64,000 bases of DNA, from assembly GCF_001956915.1 (NCBI RefSeq), contig NZ_MLJO01000016.1:85058-149057 (forward strand), given 5' to 3'. The position numbers and the translations under genes are program-made. This document shows positions 45,151-53,112 of the stretch, in pieces (the first letter of the stretch is position 1; the number at the start of each line of letters is the position of its first letter). Source of the DNA: Intrasporangium flavum (lineage in GTDB: Bacteria > Actinomycetota > Actinomycetes > Actinomycetales > Dermatophilaceae). The notes below the pieces were generated by a model. It saw only the letters and a program-made list of their open reading frames with translations, was not told the DNA's origin and made no database searches.

Positions 45151-45974
45151 GCACGACCGCGCCGACCCACCCGGCGGGAGCCGCCGGCGACGACGACCGC
45201 AGCGACCACGGCCCCGCTGCCACGGCAGGCGTCTCGTCACCGCTGACCGCCGCCGACGTCGCCGCCTGGGTCTCGCGCTTCGGCGCCGACCTCTTCGGCC
45301 GCCTCGACGACCTCGGCGCCCTGACCGCGCGACAGTGCGGTGCCGGGGTCGCGCCGAGACGGGCCGACCTGCACCTCGAGGCGTGGTGCCACCGGTTCCT
45401 CACCGAGCCCGGCACCCCCGTGGCCGGCGCGGGCGCGGTGTTCGCTCCCGGCGTCCTGGCCGACGCCCCGTACTGGCTGGAGTGGTGGACCGCCGAGCAG
45501 GTGTCGGGTGGACCGGTCGTGACCAAGCTCGCCGCCGAGACCGACCCGCGGGCCGTCGGCTTCCGCGACTACACCGAGCTCCCTTGGTACGCAAAGCCGC
45601 TCGCGACCGGCGAGCGCCACGTGACCGGACCCTACGTCGACTACCTCTGCACCGACCAGTACACGCTGACCTTCACCCAGCCGCTGCTGCTCGAGGGCCG
45701 CTTCGCCGGCGTCGTCGGCGCCGACGTCCTCGTCGCCTGGTTCGAGGAGCAGCTGCTCGACGTCCTCGACGACGTCGAGGGCACCTGCCTGCTCGTCAAC
45801 GCGGCGGGACGCGTCGTCACCTCGTCGGACGCGGCGTGGGTCACGGGCGACCTCGTGCGCAACCTGCCGCTCGAGGCGTGGCTGGACCCGGAGGGCGCCG
45901 ACGTCGCCGGGCCCGGCGGGTGGACGGCCCTGCGCTGCCCGGGGCTGCCGTTCCTCGTGCTCAGCGCCGACTGA
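45147..45974 (+). CDS. stand-alone Cache-domain protein
   Basis: A 275-residue protein whose core (about 60-225) is a Cache sensor. FRDYTELPWYAKPLATGERH is followed by VTGPYVDYLCTDQYTLTFTQ and a strand ending GVVGADVLVAW, the usual Cache ligand-pocket and membrane-distal elements. It has no signal peptide, membrane helix, HAMP, kinase or methyl-accepting part. Cache domains normally sense small molecules outside the cell as part of receptors, so a free cytoplasmic form is odd. ATGA coupling to the FadR-type gene suggests that it reports ligand (perhaps an amine) to regulation or scavenges it. Confidence 0.85.
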   Translation: MSTTAPTHPAGAAGDDDRSDHGPAATAGVSSPLTAADVAAWVSRFGADLFGRLDDLGALTARQCGAGVAPRRADLHLEAWCHRFLTEPGTPVAGAGAVFAPGVLADAPYWLEWWTAEQVSGGPVVTKLAAETDPRAVGFRDYTELPWYAKPLATGERHVTGPYVDYLCTDQYTLTFTQPLLLEGRFAGVVGADVLVAWFEEQLLDVLDDVEGTCLLVNAAGRVVTSSDAAWVTGDLVRNLPLEAWLDPEGADVAGPGGWTALRCPGLPFLVLSAD

Positions 45975-46002
45975 CCGGGCCTCCGTCCGGGCCGGGACGC
46001 AT

Positions 46003-46092
46003 GACGAGGCGCCACTCGCTCGGGGGTTCGAGTGGCGCCTCGTTCACCCCCACCATCGCGGTCGTGCCGTGCGGCGTTACACGCCGGGGCCG
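46003..46092 (+). repeat. dispersed hairpin element, copy A
   Basis: A 15-bp perfect stem (46004-46018 with 46029-46043) with loop CTCGGGGGTT, then CCATCG, GTGCGG, GCGTTACAC and GGCCG blocks. The same order of blocks is found in copy B at 47328-47416. The hairpin acts as terminator of the Cache gene. Confidence 0.65.
46004..46043 (+). terminator. terminator after the FadR-Cache pair
   Basis: ACGAGGCGCCACTCG stem with complement and a 10-nt loop, 30 nt after the stop. Confidence 0.8.
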
Positions 46093-46240
46093 GGTTGTTC
46101 GGCGCCGCCGGCCGGGAACGCCCCACCGGACCCGCCGGCCCCACGCGTCACACGGGTGACGCCCGAGCAGACCCTGTCAGGGCCTGCGCACCGGTGCTGT
46201 GAGGCCGGACTCAAAGCACCCGCGTCGCGCTCGCGCCCGA

Positions 46241-46255
46241 CCTACTCTGAGTAGG
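46241..46255. promoter_or_regulatory. palindromic operator-like site overlapping a -10 box
   Basis: CCTACTC-T-GAGTAGG, 41 nt before the GTG of the hydrolase, with TACTCT (46243-46248) as possible -10. It may bind a dimeric repressor not encoded here. Confidence 0.5.
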
Positions 46256-46296
46256 ACGGGGAGGTGGCGCAGCGAGCGCCGCCGGAGGAGACCGAC

Positions 46297-47274
46297 GTGA
46301 GCACGTCCGAGCCGATGACGGTGACCCTGCACGGGCACGCGCTCTCCTACGTCGACGTCGGGTCCGGCGAGACGATCCTGTTCGTCCACGGCCTCCTCGG
46401 ATCGCACCGGTACTGGGGCCACCTCGTCGACACCCTCGCCGACTCCTTCCGCGTCGTCGTGCCCGACCTCTTCGGCCACGGCGCGTCGGCCAAGCACATC
46501 GGCGACTACTCCGTCGCGGCGCACGCGGCCACCCTGCGCGACCTCATCGACCGACTCGGCATCGACCGGGTGACGATCGTCGGGCACTCGCTCGGCGGCG
46601 GGATCGCGCTCGAGTTCTGCTACCTGTTCCCGGACCGCGTCGACCGGCTCGTCCTCGTCGGCAGCGGCGGCCTCGGCCGGCAGGTCAACCCGGTCCTGCG
46701 CTCGGCCACGCTGCCCGGCGCCGAGTGGGTGCTGCCGGTCATCGCCTCGCCGTGGGTCCGGGGCGGAGCGGCCGCGGTCGGCCGGGTGCTCTCGCTCGCC
46801 GGCTGGCGCGCGAGCCACGACGTGCGGGCCGCCTGGGAGGGCTTCACCTCCCTCGGCGACGCCGACAGCCGGCGGGCCTTCCTCGCCACGACACGCGCCG
46901 TCATGGACCCCGGCGGCCAGCGCGTCAGCGCCACCGACTACCTGCCCGACCTCGTCGGGCTGCCCGTGCTCGTCGTGTGGGGCACCCGCGACTTCATCAT
47001 CCCGCCGGCGCACGCGGCCCTGGCCCGCGACGCCATCCCCGGCTGCCGCATCGAGCTGTTCGAGGGCGCCGGACACTTCCCGCACCTGGACCAGCCGGAG
47101 CGCTTCGCCGACGCGCTGCGCACGTTCATGCGCGAGCCCGGGCGGGCTGCGGGCACCGACGCGTCGGGCCGCACCGGCGGCGCCGCGGCGGACGCGTCGG
47201 GTGGCCGCACGGGCACGCCCGAGGCGCCGGGGCCCTCCGAGGCCTCCGGGCTCGACGAGCAGCAGGCGGGCTGA
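46297..47274 (+). CDS. alpha/beta-fold hydrolase
   Basis: A 325-residue hydrolase. The oxyanion HGLLGSHRYW region is at 31-40. The nucleophile Ser98 is in VGHSLGGG, the acid is probably Asp in VWGTRDFIIP, and the catalytic His in FEGAGHFPHLD. A lid covers about 115-210. A Gly/Ala/Ser/Pro-rich tail of about 45 residues is disordered. The type resembles carboxylesterase/epoxide-hydrolase-like enzymes, with unknown substrate. The GTG at 46297 has GGAGGAG 6-9 nt upstream; an ATG 11 codons earlier is less likely. Confidence 0.88.
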   Translation: MSTSEPMTVTLHGHALSYVDVGSGETILFVHGLLGSHRYWGHLVDTLADSFRVVVPDLFGHGASAKHIGDYSVAAHAATLRDLIDRLGIDRVTIVGHSLGGGIALEFCYLFPDRVDRLVLVGSGGLGRQVNPVLRSATLPGAEWVLPVIASPWVRGGAAAVGRVLSLAGWRASHDVRAAWEGFTSLGDADSRRAFLATTRAVMDPGGQRVSATDYLPDLVGLPVLVVWGTRDFIIPPAHAALARDAIPGCRIELFEGAGHFPHLDQPERFADALRTFMREPGRAAGTDASGRTGGAAADASGGRTGTPEAPGPSEASGLDEQQAG

Positions 47275-47327
47275 CACGGCAGAGCCGGCCAGGAGGGTCG
47301 ATCGGTCACCACAGCTGCCGGACGCGC

Positions 47328-47416
47328 GAAGAGGCGCCTCCCGCTCGGGGGTCCGGGAGGCGCCTCTTTCAGTCGTTCCATCGGCGCAGGGTGCGGTTGC
47401 GTTACACCCTCGGCCG
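47328..47416 (+). repeat. dispersed hairpin element, copy B
   Basis: A 14-bp perfect stem (47329-47342 with 47355-47368), loop GCTCGGGGGTCC, then CCATCG, GTGCGG, GCGTTACAC and GGCCG as in copy A. Stem bases differ from copy A on both arms together (ACTCG/CGAGT versus TCCCG/CGGGA), which is covariation. Confidence 0.65.
47329..47368. terminator. terminator between the hydrolase and ArsC-like genes
   Basis: AAGAGGCGCCTCCC stem with complement, 54 nt after the hydrolase stop, followed by TTTC. Confidence 0.78.
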
Positions 47417-47439
47417 ACAAACGTCGGCGGGGTCGCCGG

Positions 47440-47799
47440 TCACTCGGCGAGGAAGGCCGCGACGCGCTCCTTGGGCCGGCCGATGATGGCGCGGTCGCCC
47501 TTGACGACGACCGGGCGCTGGAGCAGCCGCGGGTGCCGCACGAGCACGTCGACGACCTGCTCGCGGGTGGCGACGTCGGCCTCGGACAGGCCGAGCTCGG
47601 CGAAGTGCGCGTCGCGGCGCACGAGGTCGGTCGGGGCGTCCTCGAGCTTGTCGAGGAGGTCCCCCAGGGCCGCGGCGTCGAGCGGGTGACGCAGGTAGTC
47701 GACGACCTCGGCCTGTACGTGGGCCTCGGCGAGGCGGTCCATGGCCGACCGCGAGGTCGAGCAGCGGTTGTTGTGCAGGATCGTCACGTCGTCGCTCAT
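47440..47799 (-). CDS. ArsC/Spx-family thioredoxin-fold protein (arsenate reductase-like)
   Basis: A 119-residue protein. The active-site Cys is in LHNNRCSTSRSA (about residue 13). The family motifs LRHPLDAAALGDLL and ELGLSEADVATREQVVDVLV follow, and near the end is QRPVVVKGDRAIIGRP with the conserved Arg/cis-Pro. Family members reduce arsenate with glutaredoxin-type thiols or act as Spx/YffB-like proteins. No ars genes are nearby, so real arsenate activity is doubtful. A TAGGGT -10 box lies 7 nt before the ATG (leaderless). It is divergent from the VOC gene. Confidence 0.88.
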   Translation of the reverse strand: MSDDVTILHNNRCSTSRSAMDRLAEAHVQAEVVDYLRHPLDAAALGDLLDKLEDAPTDLVRRDAHFAELGLSEADVATREQVVDVLVRHPRLLQRPVVVKGDRAIIGRPKERVAAFLAE

Positions 47800-47897
47800 G
47801 ACCCGAACCCTAGCCACCGGGGCCGCCGCCCCGGCAGGCCCGTGGGCGCTGCGAAATCCGCGTGCCGACCGCCCGGCCGCCTGCCTACGCTGCCTCG
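47800..47897. promoter_or_regulatory. ArsC-like/VOC divergent promoter, both leaderless
   Basis: Minus strand TAGGGT (47812-47807) ends 7 nt before the ArsC-like ATG. Plus strand TACGCT (47886-47891) ends 6 nt before the VOC ATG. Confidence 0.65.
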
Positions 47898-48656
47898 ATG
47901 GAGACCTCCGACCGGACGCCCGTGGCACGGCCCGAGCTGTTCGCGCTCTGCATCGCGGCGACCGACCCGGCCCGGCTGGCCGGCTTCTGGCAGGGCCTGC
48001 TCGGCTGGCCCCTCGCCGACGACACCGACGCGCGCGCCGGGGTCGCGCTGCTGCCGACCGACGACACGGGGTTCCGGCTGCGCTTCCTGCCCACCGACGA
48101 GCCGAAGACGCGCCGCAACCAGATCCACTTCGACCTGACGAGCGCCTCGGCCGAGGCGCAGGAGGCCACGGTCGCCCGGGCGCTCGGGCTCGGCGGCCGG
48201 CACTACGACGTCGGGCAGCGTGGCGACGAGGGCCACGTCGTGCTCGCCGACCCGGAGGACAACGAGTTCTGCGTCATCGAGCCGGGCAACCGGTTCCTCG
48301 CCGACTGCCCGTTCATCGGCGCCCTCTCCAGCGACGGCACCCGGGCCCTCGGCCTCTTCTGGAGCGAGGCCCTGGGCTGGCCGCTCGTCTGGGACCAGGA
48401 CGAGGAGACGGCGATCCGCTCCCCGCACGGCGGCCCGAAGGTCACGTGGGGCGGGCCGCCCTTCCAGGAGAAGGTCGGGCCGAACCGCTGGCACCTCGAC
48501 CTCGTTCCGGCCGCAGGCGCCGACCAGCAGGCGGTCGTCGAGCGGCTCGTCGCGCTCGGCGCCACGCGAAGCGACGCGTCGGCGCACGATCCCGGGGCCG
48601 TGGCCCTGCTCGACCCCGACGGCAACGAGGTCTGCGTCCTGCCCTCCCGCACGTGA
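47898..48656 (+). CDS. VOC (glyoxalase-like) family protein, two-domain
   Basis: A 252-residue protein with two vicinal-oxygen-chelate units. The first (about 10-130) has CIAATDPARLAGFWQGLLGW and a late EDNEFCVIEPGN. The second (about 135-250) has GLFWSEALGWPLVWDQDEET and ends DPDGNEVCVLP. The Glyoxalase_6 subgroup is common in Actinobacteria. Metal ligands are not certain and its role is unknown. It could be resistance, isomerase or binding protein. The start is leaderless. Confidence 0.85.
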   Translation: METSDRTPVARPELFALCIAATDPARLAGFWQGLLGWPLADDTDARAGVALLPTDDTGFRLRFLPTDEPKTRRNQIHFDLTSASAEAQEATVARALGLGGRHYDVGQRGDEGHVVLADPEDNEFCVIEPGNRFLADCPFIGALSSDGTRALGLFWSEALGWPLVWDQDEETAIRSPHGGPKVTWGGPPFQEKVGPNRWHLDLVPAAGADQQAVVERLVALGATRSDASAHDPGAVALLDPDGNEVCVLPSRT

Positions 48657-48726
48657 GGACATCGCGCCGCCGGAATGACGCGTCCGGCGGCGGCGCCGGC
48701 CCCAGCGTCGAGTGAGACGGCGGGCC

Positions 48727-48732
48727 TACACT
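48727..48732 (+). promoter_or_regulatory. -10 box of a leaderless transcript
   Basis: TACACT ends 6 nt before the GTG of the SGNH hydrolase gene. Confidence 0.55.
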
Positions 48733-48738
48733 CACCGC

Positions 48739-49566
48739 GTGGGCGCACGTCGGCGGACCCACCAGGTCGTGGGACTGGCTCTCGCAGGGTGTCTCGCCGC
48801 GGGATGCTCGGCGCCATCGGCGAGCACACCGGAGGCCTCGTCCACGTCCCCCACCGCGCACGGGCCCGGCACGACCACGTCCGGCGCGACCACACCGCGC
48901 CGGTGGTCGATCGTGGCCCTCGGCGACTCCGTGCCTGCCGGCAACGGGTGCGACTGCACGCCCTACCCCCAGCTCACGGGGGACGACCTGTCCTCGCCTC
49001 CCGACCGAACGGTCACGGTGGCGAACGACGCGGTCGGGGGCTTCACCACCGACGACGTCCTCACCCAGCTGCGGAACGACACCTCGGTCATCGACCGCGT
49101 CCGCAGCGCCGACGTGGTCGAGGTGGAGGTCGGCGCCAACGACGTGGGTTACTCGTCCTCGTGCGGCGCCTCGGTCGCGTGCTACCAGCCGACCGTCCCG
49201 GTGGTCGAGCGGAACCTCGGCGCCATCGTGGCCCGCGTCCGCGAGCTGGCGAGCGGGCACCCGGTCCTCGTCGTGCTGCTCGACTACTGGAGCGTCTGGC
49301 TCGGCGGTCAGTACGCCACTGCGCAGGGCGAGGCCTACGTGGCCGCCGCCGCCGAGGTCACCGACCAGGTCAACTCGGTCATCAGGTCCACGGCGTCCGC
49401 GACGTCATCGGAGTACGTCGACCTGCGCACCGCCTTCAAGGGCCCGGACCACGCCTACGACGAGACCCACTACCTGGCCCCGGACGGGGACCACCCCAAC
49501 GCGGCCGGGCACGAGCAGATCGCCGCGGCGACGGTGGCCCAGATCGACGAGGCACTCCGCACCTAG
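48739..49566 (+). CDS. secreted SGNH/GDSL-type hydrolase lipoprotein
   Basis: A 275-residue exported esterase/lipase-like protein. The signal has LALAGC (Cys18) and LAAGC (Cys23); the second fits the lipobox best. A Ser/Thr-rich linker follows. Block I is VALGDSVPAGNGCDC with the nucleophile Ser, block III is EVGANDVGYS, and block V is DGDHPNAAGH with the catalytic Asp/His. Paired Cys residues near block I and at SSCGASVAC suggest disulfides. It probably deacylates a lipid or wall polysaccharide. It is convergent with ychF, with 7 nt between stops. Confidence 0.88.
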   Translation: MGARRRTHQVVGLALAGCLAAGCSAPSASTPEASSTSPTAHGPGTTTSGATTPRRWSIVALGDSVPAGNGCDCTPYPQLTGDDLSSPPDRTVTVANDAVGGFTTDDVLTQLRNDTSVIDRVRSADVVEVEVGANDVGYSSSCGASVACYQPTVPVVERNLGAIVARVRELASGHPVLVVLLDYWSVWLGGQYATAQGEAYVAAAAEVTDQVNSVIRSTASATSSEYVDLRTAFKGPDHAYDETHYLAPDGDHPNAAGHEQIAAATVAQIDEALRT

Positions 49567-49573
49567 GCGTACC

Positions 49574-50659
<1,086 letters not shown>

Positions 50660-50726
50660 GAGGACAGGAGTCTAGTGCGGGTGGGCGGTGGGGCCGACCA
50701 CGCACGGGGTGCGCGGACCCGCCGAG

Positions 50727-50762
50727 GGTGCCGACGCGGGTGCCGACGCGGGTGCCGACGCG
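50727..50762. repeat. three 12-bp direct repeats after the histidine phosphatase gene
   Basis: Three perfect copies of GGTGCCGACGCG abut the phosphatase stop codon (50763). They may be remnants of a repeat-encoded C-terminus, since the repeat period is codon-sized. Confidence 0.8.
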
Positions 50763-51314
50763 TCAGGCGTCGGGCGCCACGGGCAGGGTGAAGTCCCAGC
50801 CCGGCCGCCAGTCGAACGGGGCGTCGACGAGGTCCTCGAGGGGCGTGCCGTCGAGCAGGTGCTGCAGGGCCCAGCGGTTGGCCGAGTGCGACACGAGGAC
50901 GACCGTCTGCCCGTCGTGGTCGCCGGTGAGGTCGGCGAGGAACGAGCGGGTGCTGTCGACGACGTCGCGGTAGCTCTGGCCCCCGGGGAACGGCTCGTCG
51001 ATGCACCGCCGCCGCTGCGCGGCCACGTCGGTGACCGGCGCCCCGTTGAGGCGCCCGTAGTCGCACTCGCGCAGGCGGGCGTCGAGGTGCACCGGGATGT
51101 CGCTGTCGCCGAAGGCGATCCGTGCGGTCTCGACGGCGCGCGCGAGGTCGGACGCGTAGACCGCGGCGACGCCGGTGCCGCGGCGACGCTGCCCGAGCTC
51201 CGCCGCCTGCAGCCGCCCGGCCTCCGACAGGCGCCCGGGCAGCCAGCCCGTGGCGATGCCGTTCTCGTTGTCCTCGGTGGTCGCGTGGGTCTCGTAGACG
51301 ACGTGGACGCCCAT
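50763..51314 (-). CDS. histidine phosphatase family protein with altered RHG motif
   Basis: A 183-residue phosphoglycerate mutase-like protein. The usual LVRHGET box reads VYETHATTEDN, so the nucleophile His10 remains but the neighbouring Arg is Thr. Later motifs are present: YASDLARAVETA (with the second Arg), LRECDYGRLNG (acid Glu) and VVLVSHSANRWAL (second catalytic His). The missing Arg may weaken phosphate binding. Activity is uncertain. It has an ATG start and is next to a thioesterase, with a 10-nt gap. Confidence 0.85.
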   Translation of the reverse strand: MGVHVVYETHATTEDNENGIATGWLPGRLSEAGRLQAAELGQRRRGTGVAAVYASDLARAVETARIAFGDSDIPVHLDARLRECDYGRLNGAPVTDVAAQRRRCIDEPFPGGQSYRDVVDSTRSFLADLTGDHDGQTVVLVSHSANRWALQHLLDGTPLEDLVDAPFDWRPGWDFTLPVAPDA

Positions 51315-51324
51315 GGCGCTGCCG

Positions 51325-52173
51325 TCAGCCGCCGGCGGGCGCCGGCCGGACGCCGCACAGCTGGCGCGACTGGGCGACGAGGGCGCCGGTGGAGTCCCAG
51401 ATCCGCGCGTCCTCCTCCATCATCCCGCCGCCGAGGTTCTCGCTCGAGAGCGCGACGCGCAGCCAGCCCGGCGCCGGGCGGCGGCGCACGTGGCCGGTGA
51501 ACTCCAGCGTCGGCGTCCAGCCGAAGAGGCCGAGGTCGAACGCGACCGGGGGCAGGGCGTCGAGGGCCAGCAGCAGCAGCGTCGTGTCGGGCTCACGCCC
51601 ATCGCGCAGCCGCAGCCACCCGCGCATGACGCCCTGCATCGACGGGCGGCCCATGGCCCAGCCGGCCGTGGCCGGGTCGAGGCGCAGGTCGAGCCGCTCG
51701 AGGAAGCGCGCGTGCGCGAGGAAGTCCGGGGGCGCCTGGTCGGCACCGACGCACTGCTCGGGCGGGGGCATGTCAGGCGGGTCGGACTGGCGCTGCACCT
51801 CGACGTCGTCGAGGTTGCCGAAGGAGGCGATGGCGCGCATCCGCTCGACGGCCTCGCCCTCGGCCGACGGCTGGGCGATGCTGACCTGGCCGGTCGACAG
51901 GGCCCGACCGCACCGCATCACCTCGGTGGTGGCGGTGAACGGCCCCGGCTGCGAGGCGGTCATGAAGTAGGCGGACAGCACGACGGGGTCGACGTGCCGG
52001 GTGGCCTCGGCGGGGTCGGCGGCCAGGTGCTCGCCGAGGGCCGTCAGGGCCGCGGCCATGACCAGGCCGCCGTTGACGGCGTTGCCGATCATCCAGTCCG
52101 CGTGGAAGGTGCCGGTCCGCTGGTCGGCACCGGAGCCGGGCGCCAGACGGATCGCGTCGTCGTACTCGCTCAC
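51325..52173 (-). CDS. acyl-CoA thioesterase family protein (double hotdog)
   Basis: A 282-residue protein with two hotdog folds. The N-terminal FHADWMIGNAVNGGLVMAAA (about 23-42) is the substrate-tunnel helix region, and SAYFMTASQPGPFTATTEVMR follows. The C-terminal half has LEFTGHVRRRPAPGWLRVAL and DARIWDSTGALVAQSRQL. It probably hydrolyses acyl-CoA or holds acyl chains. The GTG at 52173 has TAGACA 6 nt upstream, a near match to the leaderless -10 pattern. Confidence 0.87.
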   Translation of the reverse strand: MSEYDDAIRLAPGSGADQRTGTFHADWMIGNAVNGGLVMAAALTALGEHLAADPAEATRHVDPVVLSAYFMTASQPGPFTATTEVMRCGRALSTGQVSIAQPSAEGEAVERMRAIASFGNLDDVEVQRQSDPPDMPPPEQCVGADQAPPDFLAHARFLERLDLRLDPATAGWAMGRPSMQGVMRGWLRLRDGREPDTTLLLLALDALPPVAFDLGLFGWTPTLEFTGHVRRRPAPGWLRVALSSENLGGGMMEEDARIWDSTGALVAQSRQLCGVRPAPAGG

Positions 52174-52338
52174 GCCGTCTGTCTAGCAGACCGTCCGGAC
52201 GGCGCCGGTCAGCACCGCACGTGCCGTGGACCACAGCGGGACAAAGGGTATGAAACGGGCGTCCGCACGGTCTCCGGCCCACTCGCCCCTCTCCGCACGG
52301 ACGCAGGTCACCCACCCGACCGACCCGAAGGACGACCC

Positions 52339-53064
52339 ATGGCCCGATCCCTCCTGCGCGGTGGCGGCCTCGCCGCCGCGGCCCTCACGACCCTGGCGCT
52401 GACGACGACGGCCCCAGCCGCCTCCGGTTCCACCCCTGAGCGAGCCGCACCACCGGCCTCCGCCCCCGCGTCGCTGGCGGCGTCCGCCGTCGCCGCCGGC
52501 ACCGACCCGATCCGCGCCACCGCACGCCCGGTGACGGCCGCCGACGTGCGCTACACGTGGCGGTCGGGGTGCCCGGTCGGACCGAGCCGGCTGCGCGTCG
52601 TCGAGATGAACTTCCGCGGCTACGACGGCGTGGTGCGCCGCGGCATGCTCATCGTGCGCTGGGACAAGGTCGGCCAGACGGCCGCGATCTTCCGGGCCGC
52701 CTACCTCGCCGGCTTCAAGATCCGCCGGATGGACAACCCGAACAAGTGGTACGGCAGCGACACGGAGATGATGAAGGCCGACAACACCTCGGCGTTCAAC
52801 TGCCGGCGCGTCACCGGCAACAGCTCGCGGATGTCGCCGCACTCCTACGGCACCGCCATCGACGTCAACACGATGCACAACCCGTACAAGGCGGCCAACG
52901 GCGTCTGGTACCCGCCGAACGGCACCCGCTGGATCAACCGCAACCTGCGCGACCCCGGGATGATCTGGGGCTCCTCGACGATCACGAAGCAGGTGGTCTC
53001 CCGCGGTGGCGTCTGGGGCGGCTACTGGTCCTACAAGGACTACCAGCACTTCGAGCTCGGCTGA
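52339..53064 (+). CDS. secreted M15-family peptidase (D-Ala-D-Ala carboxypeptidase-like)
   Basis: A 241-residue exported protein. The signal peptide spans about 1-35 and ends in an Ala-rich region. A linker follows, then an M15 (VanY/Ply-type) domain with the zinc motif SPHSYGTAIDVN (His and Asp ligands) and the C-terminal YKDYQHFELG (third His ligand). CPVG and FNCRR provide a likely disulfide pair. It should trim peptidoglycan stem peptides. The ATG at 52339 follows AAGGAC. A TATGAA sequence about 90 nt upstream may be the -10. Confidence 0.9.
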   Translation: MARSLLRGGGLAAAALTTLALTTTAPAASGSTPERAAPPASAPASLAASAVAAGTDPIRATARPVTAADVRYTWRSGCPVGPSRLRVVEMNFRGYDGVVRRGMLIVRWDKVGQTAAIFRAAYLAGFKIRRMDNPNKWYGSDTEMMKADNTSAFNCRRVTGNSSRMSPHSYGTAIDVNTMHNPYKAANGVWYPPNGTRWINRNLRDPGMIWGSSTITKQVVSRGGVWGGYWSYKDYQHFELG

Positions 53065-53112
53065 GCGCGTGGGCTCCACGGCCCTGTCGGACCTCTCTGG
53101 GACGGTGGGGCC

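Larger units (their letters stand above)
45975..46296. other. 322-nt intergenic region with terminator, dispersed repeat and promoter
   Basis: Contains the terminator at 46004-46043, the rest of repeat copy A (to about 46092), then about 145 nt with no feature. A 15-bp palindrome CCTACTC-T-GAGTAGG (46241-46255) includes a TACTCT -10-like box and is followed by the GGAGGAG Shine-Dalgarno of the hydrolase. Confidence 0.6.

Noticed and set aside
40176..45974. The potABCD-FadR-Cache block as a recent mobile island
   Set aside because: No flanking repeats, integrase or tRNA gene, and base and codon use look like the neighbours.
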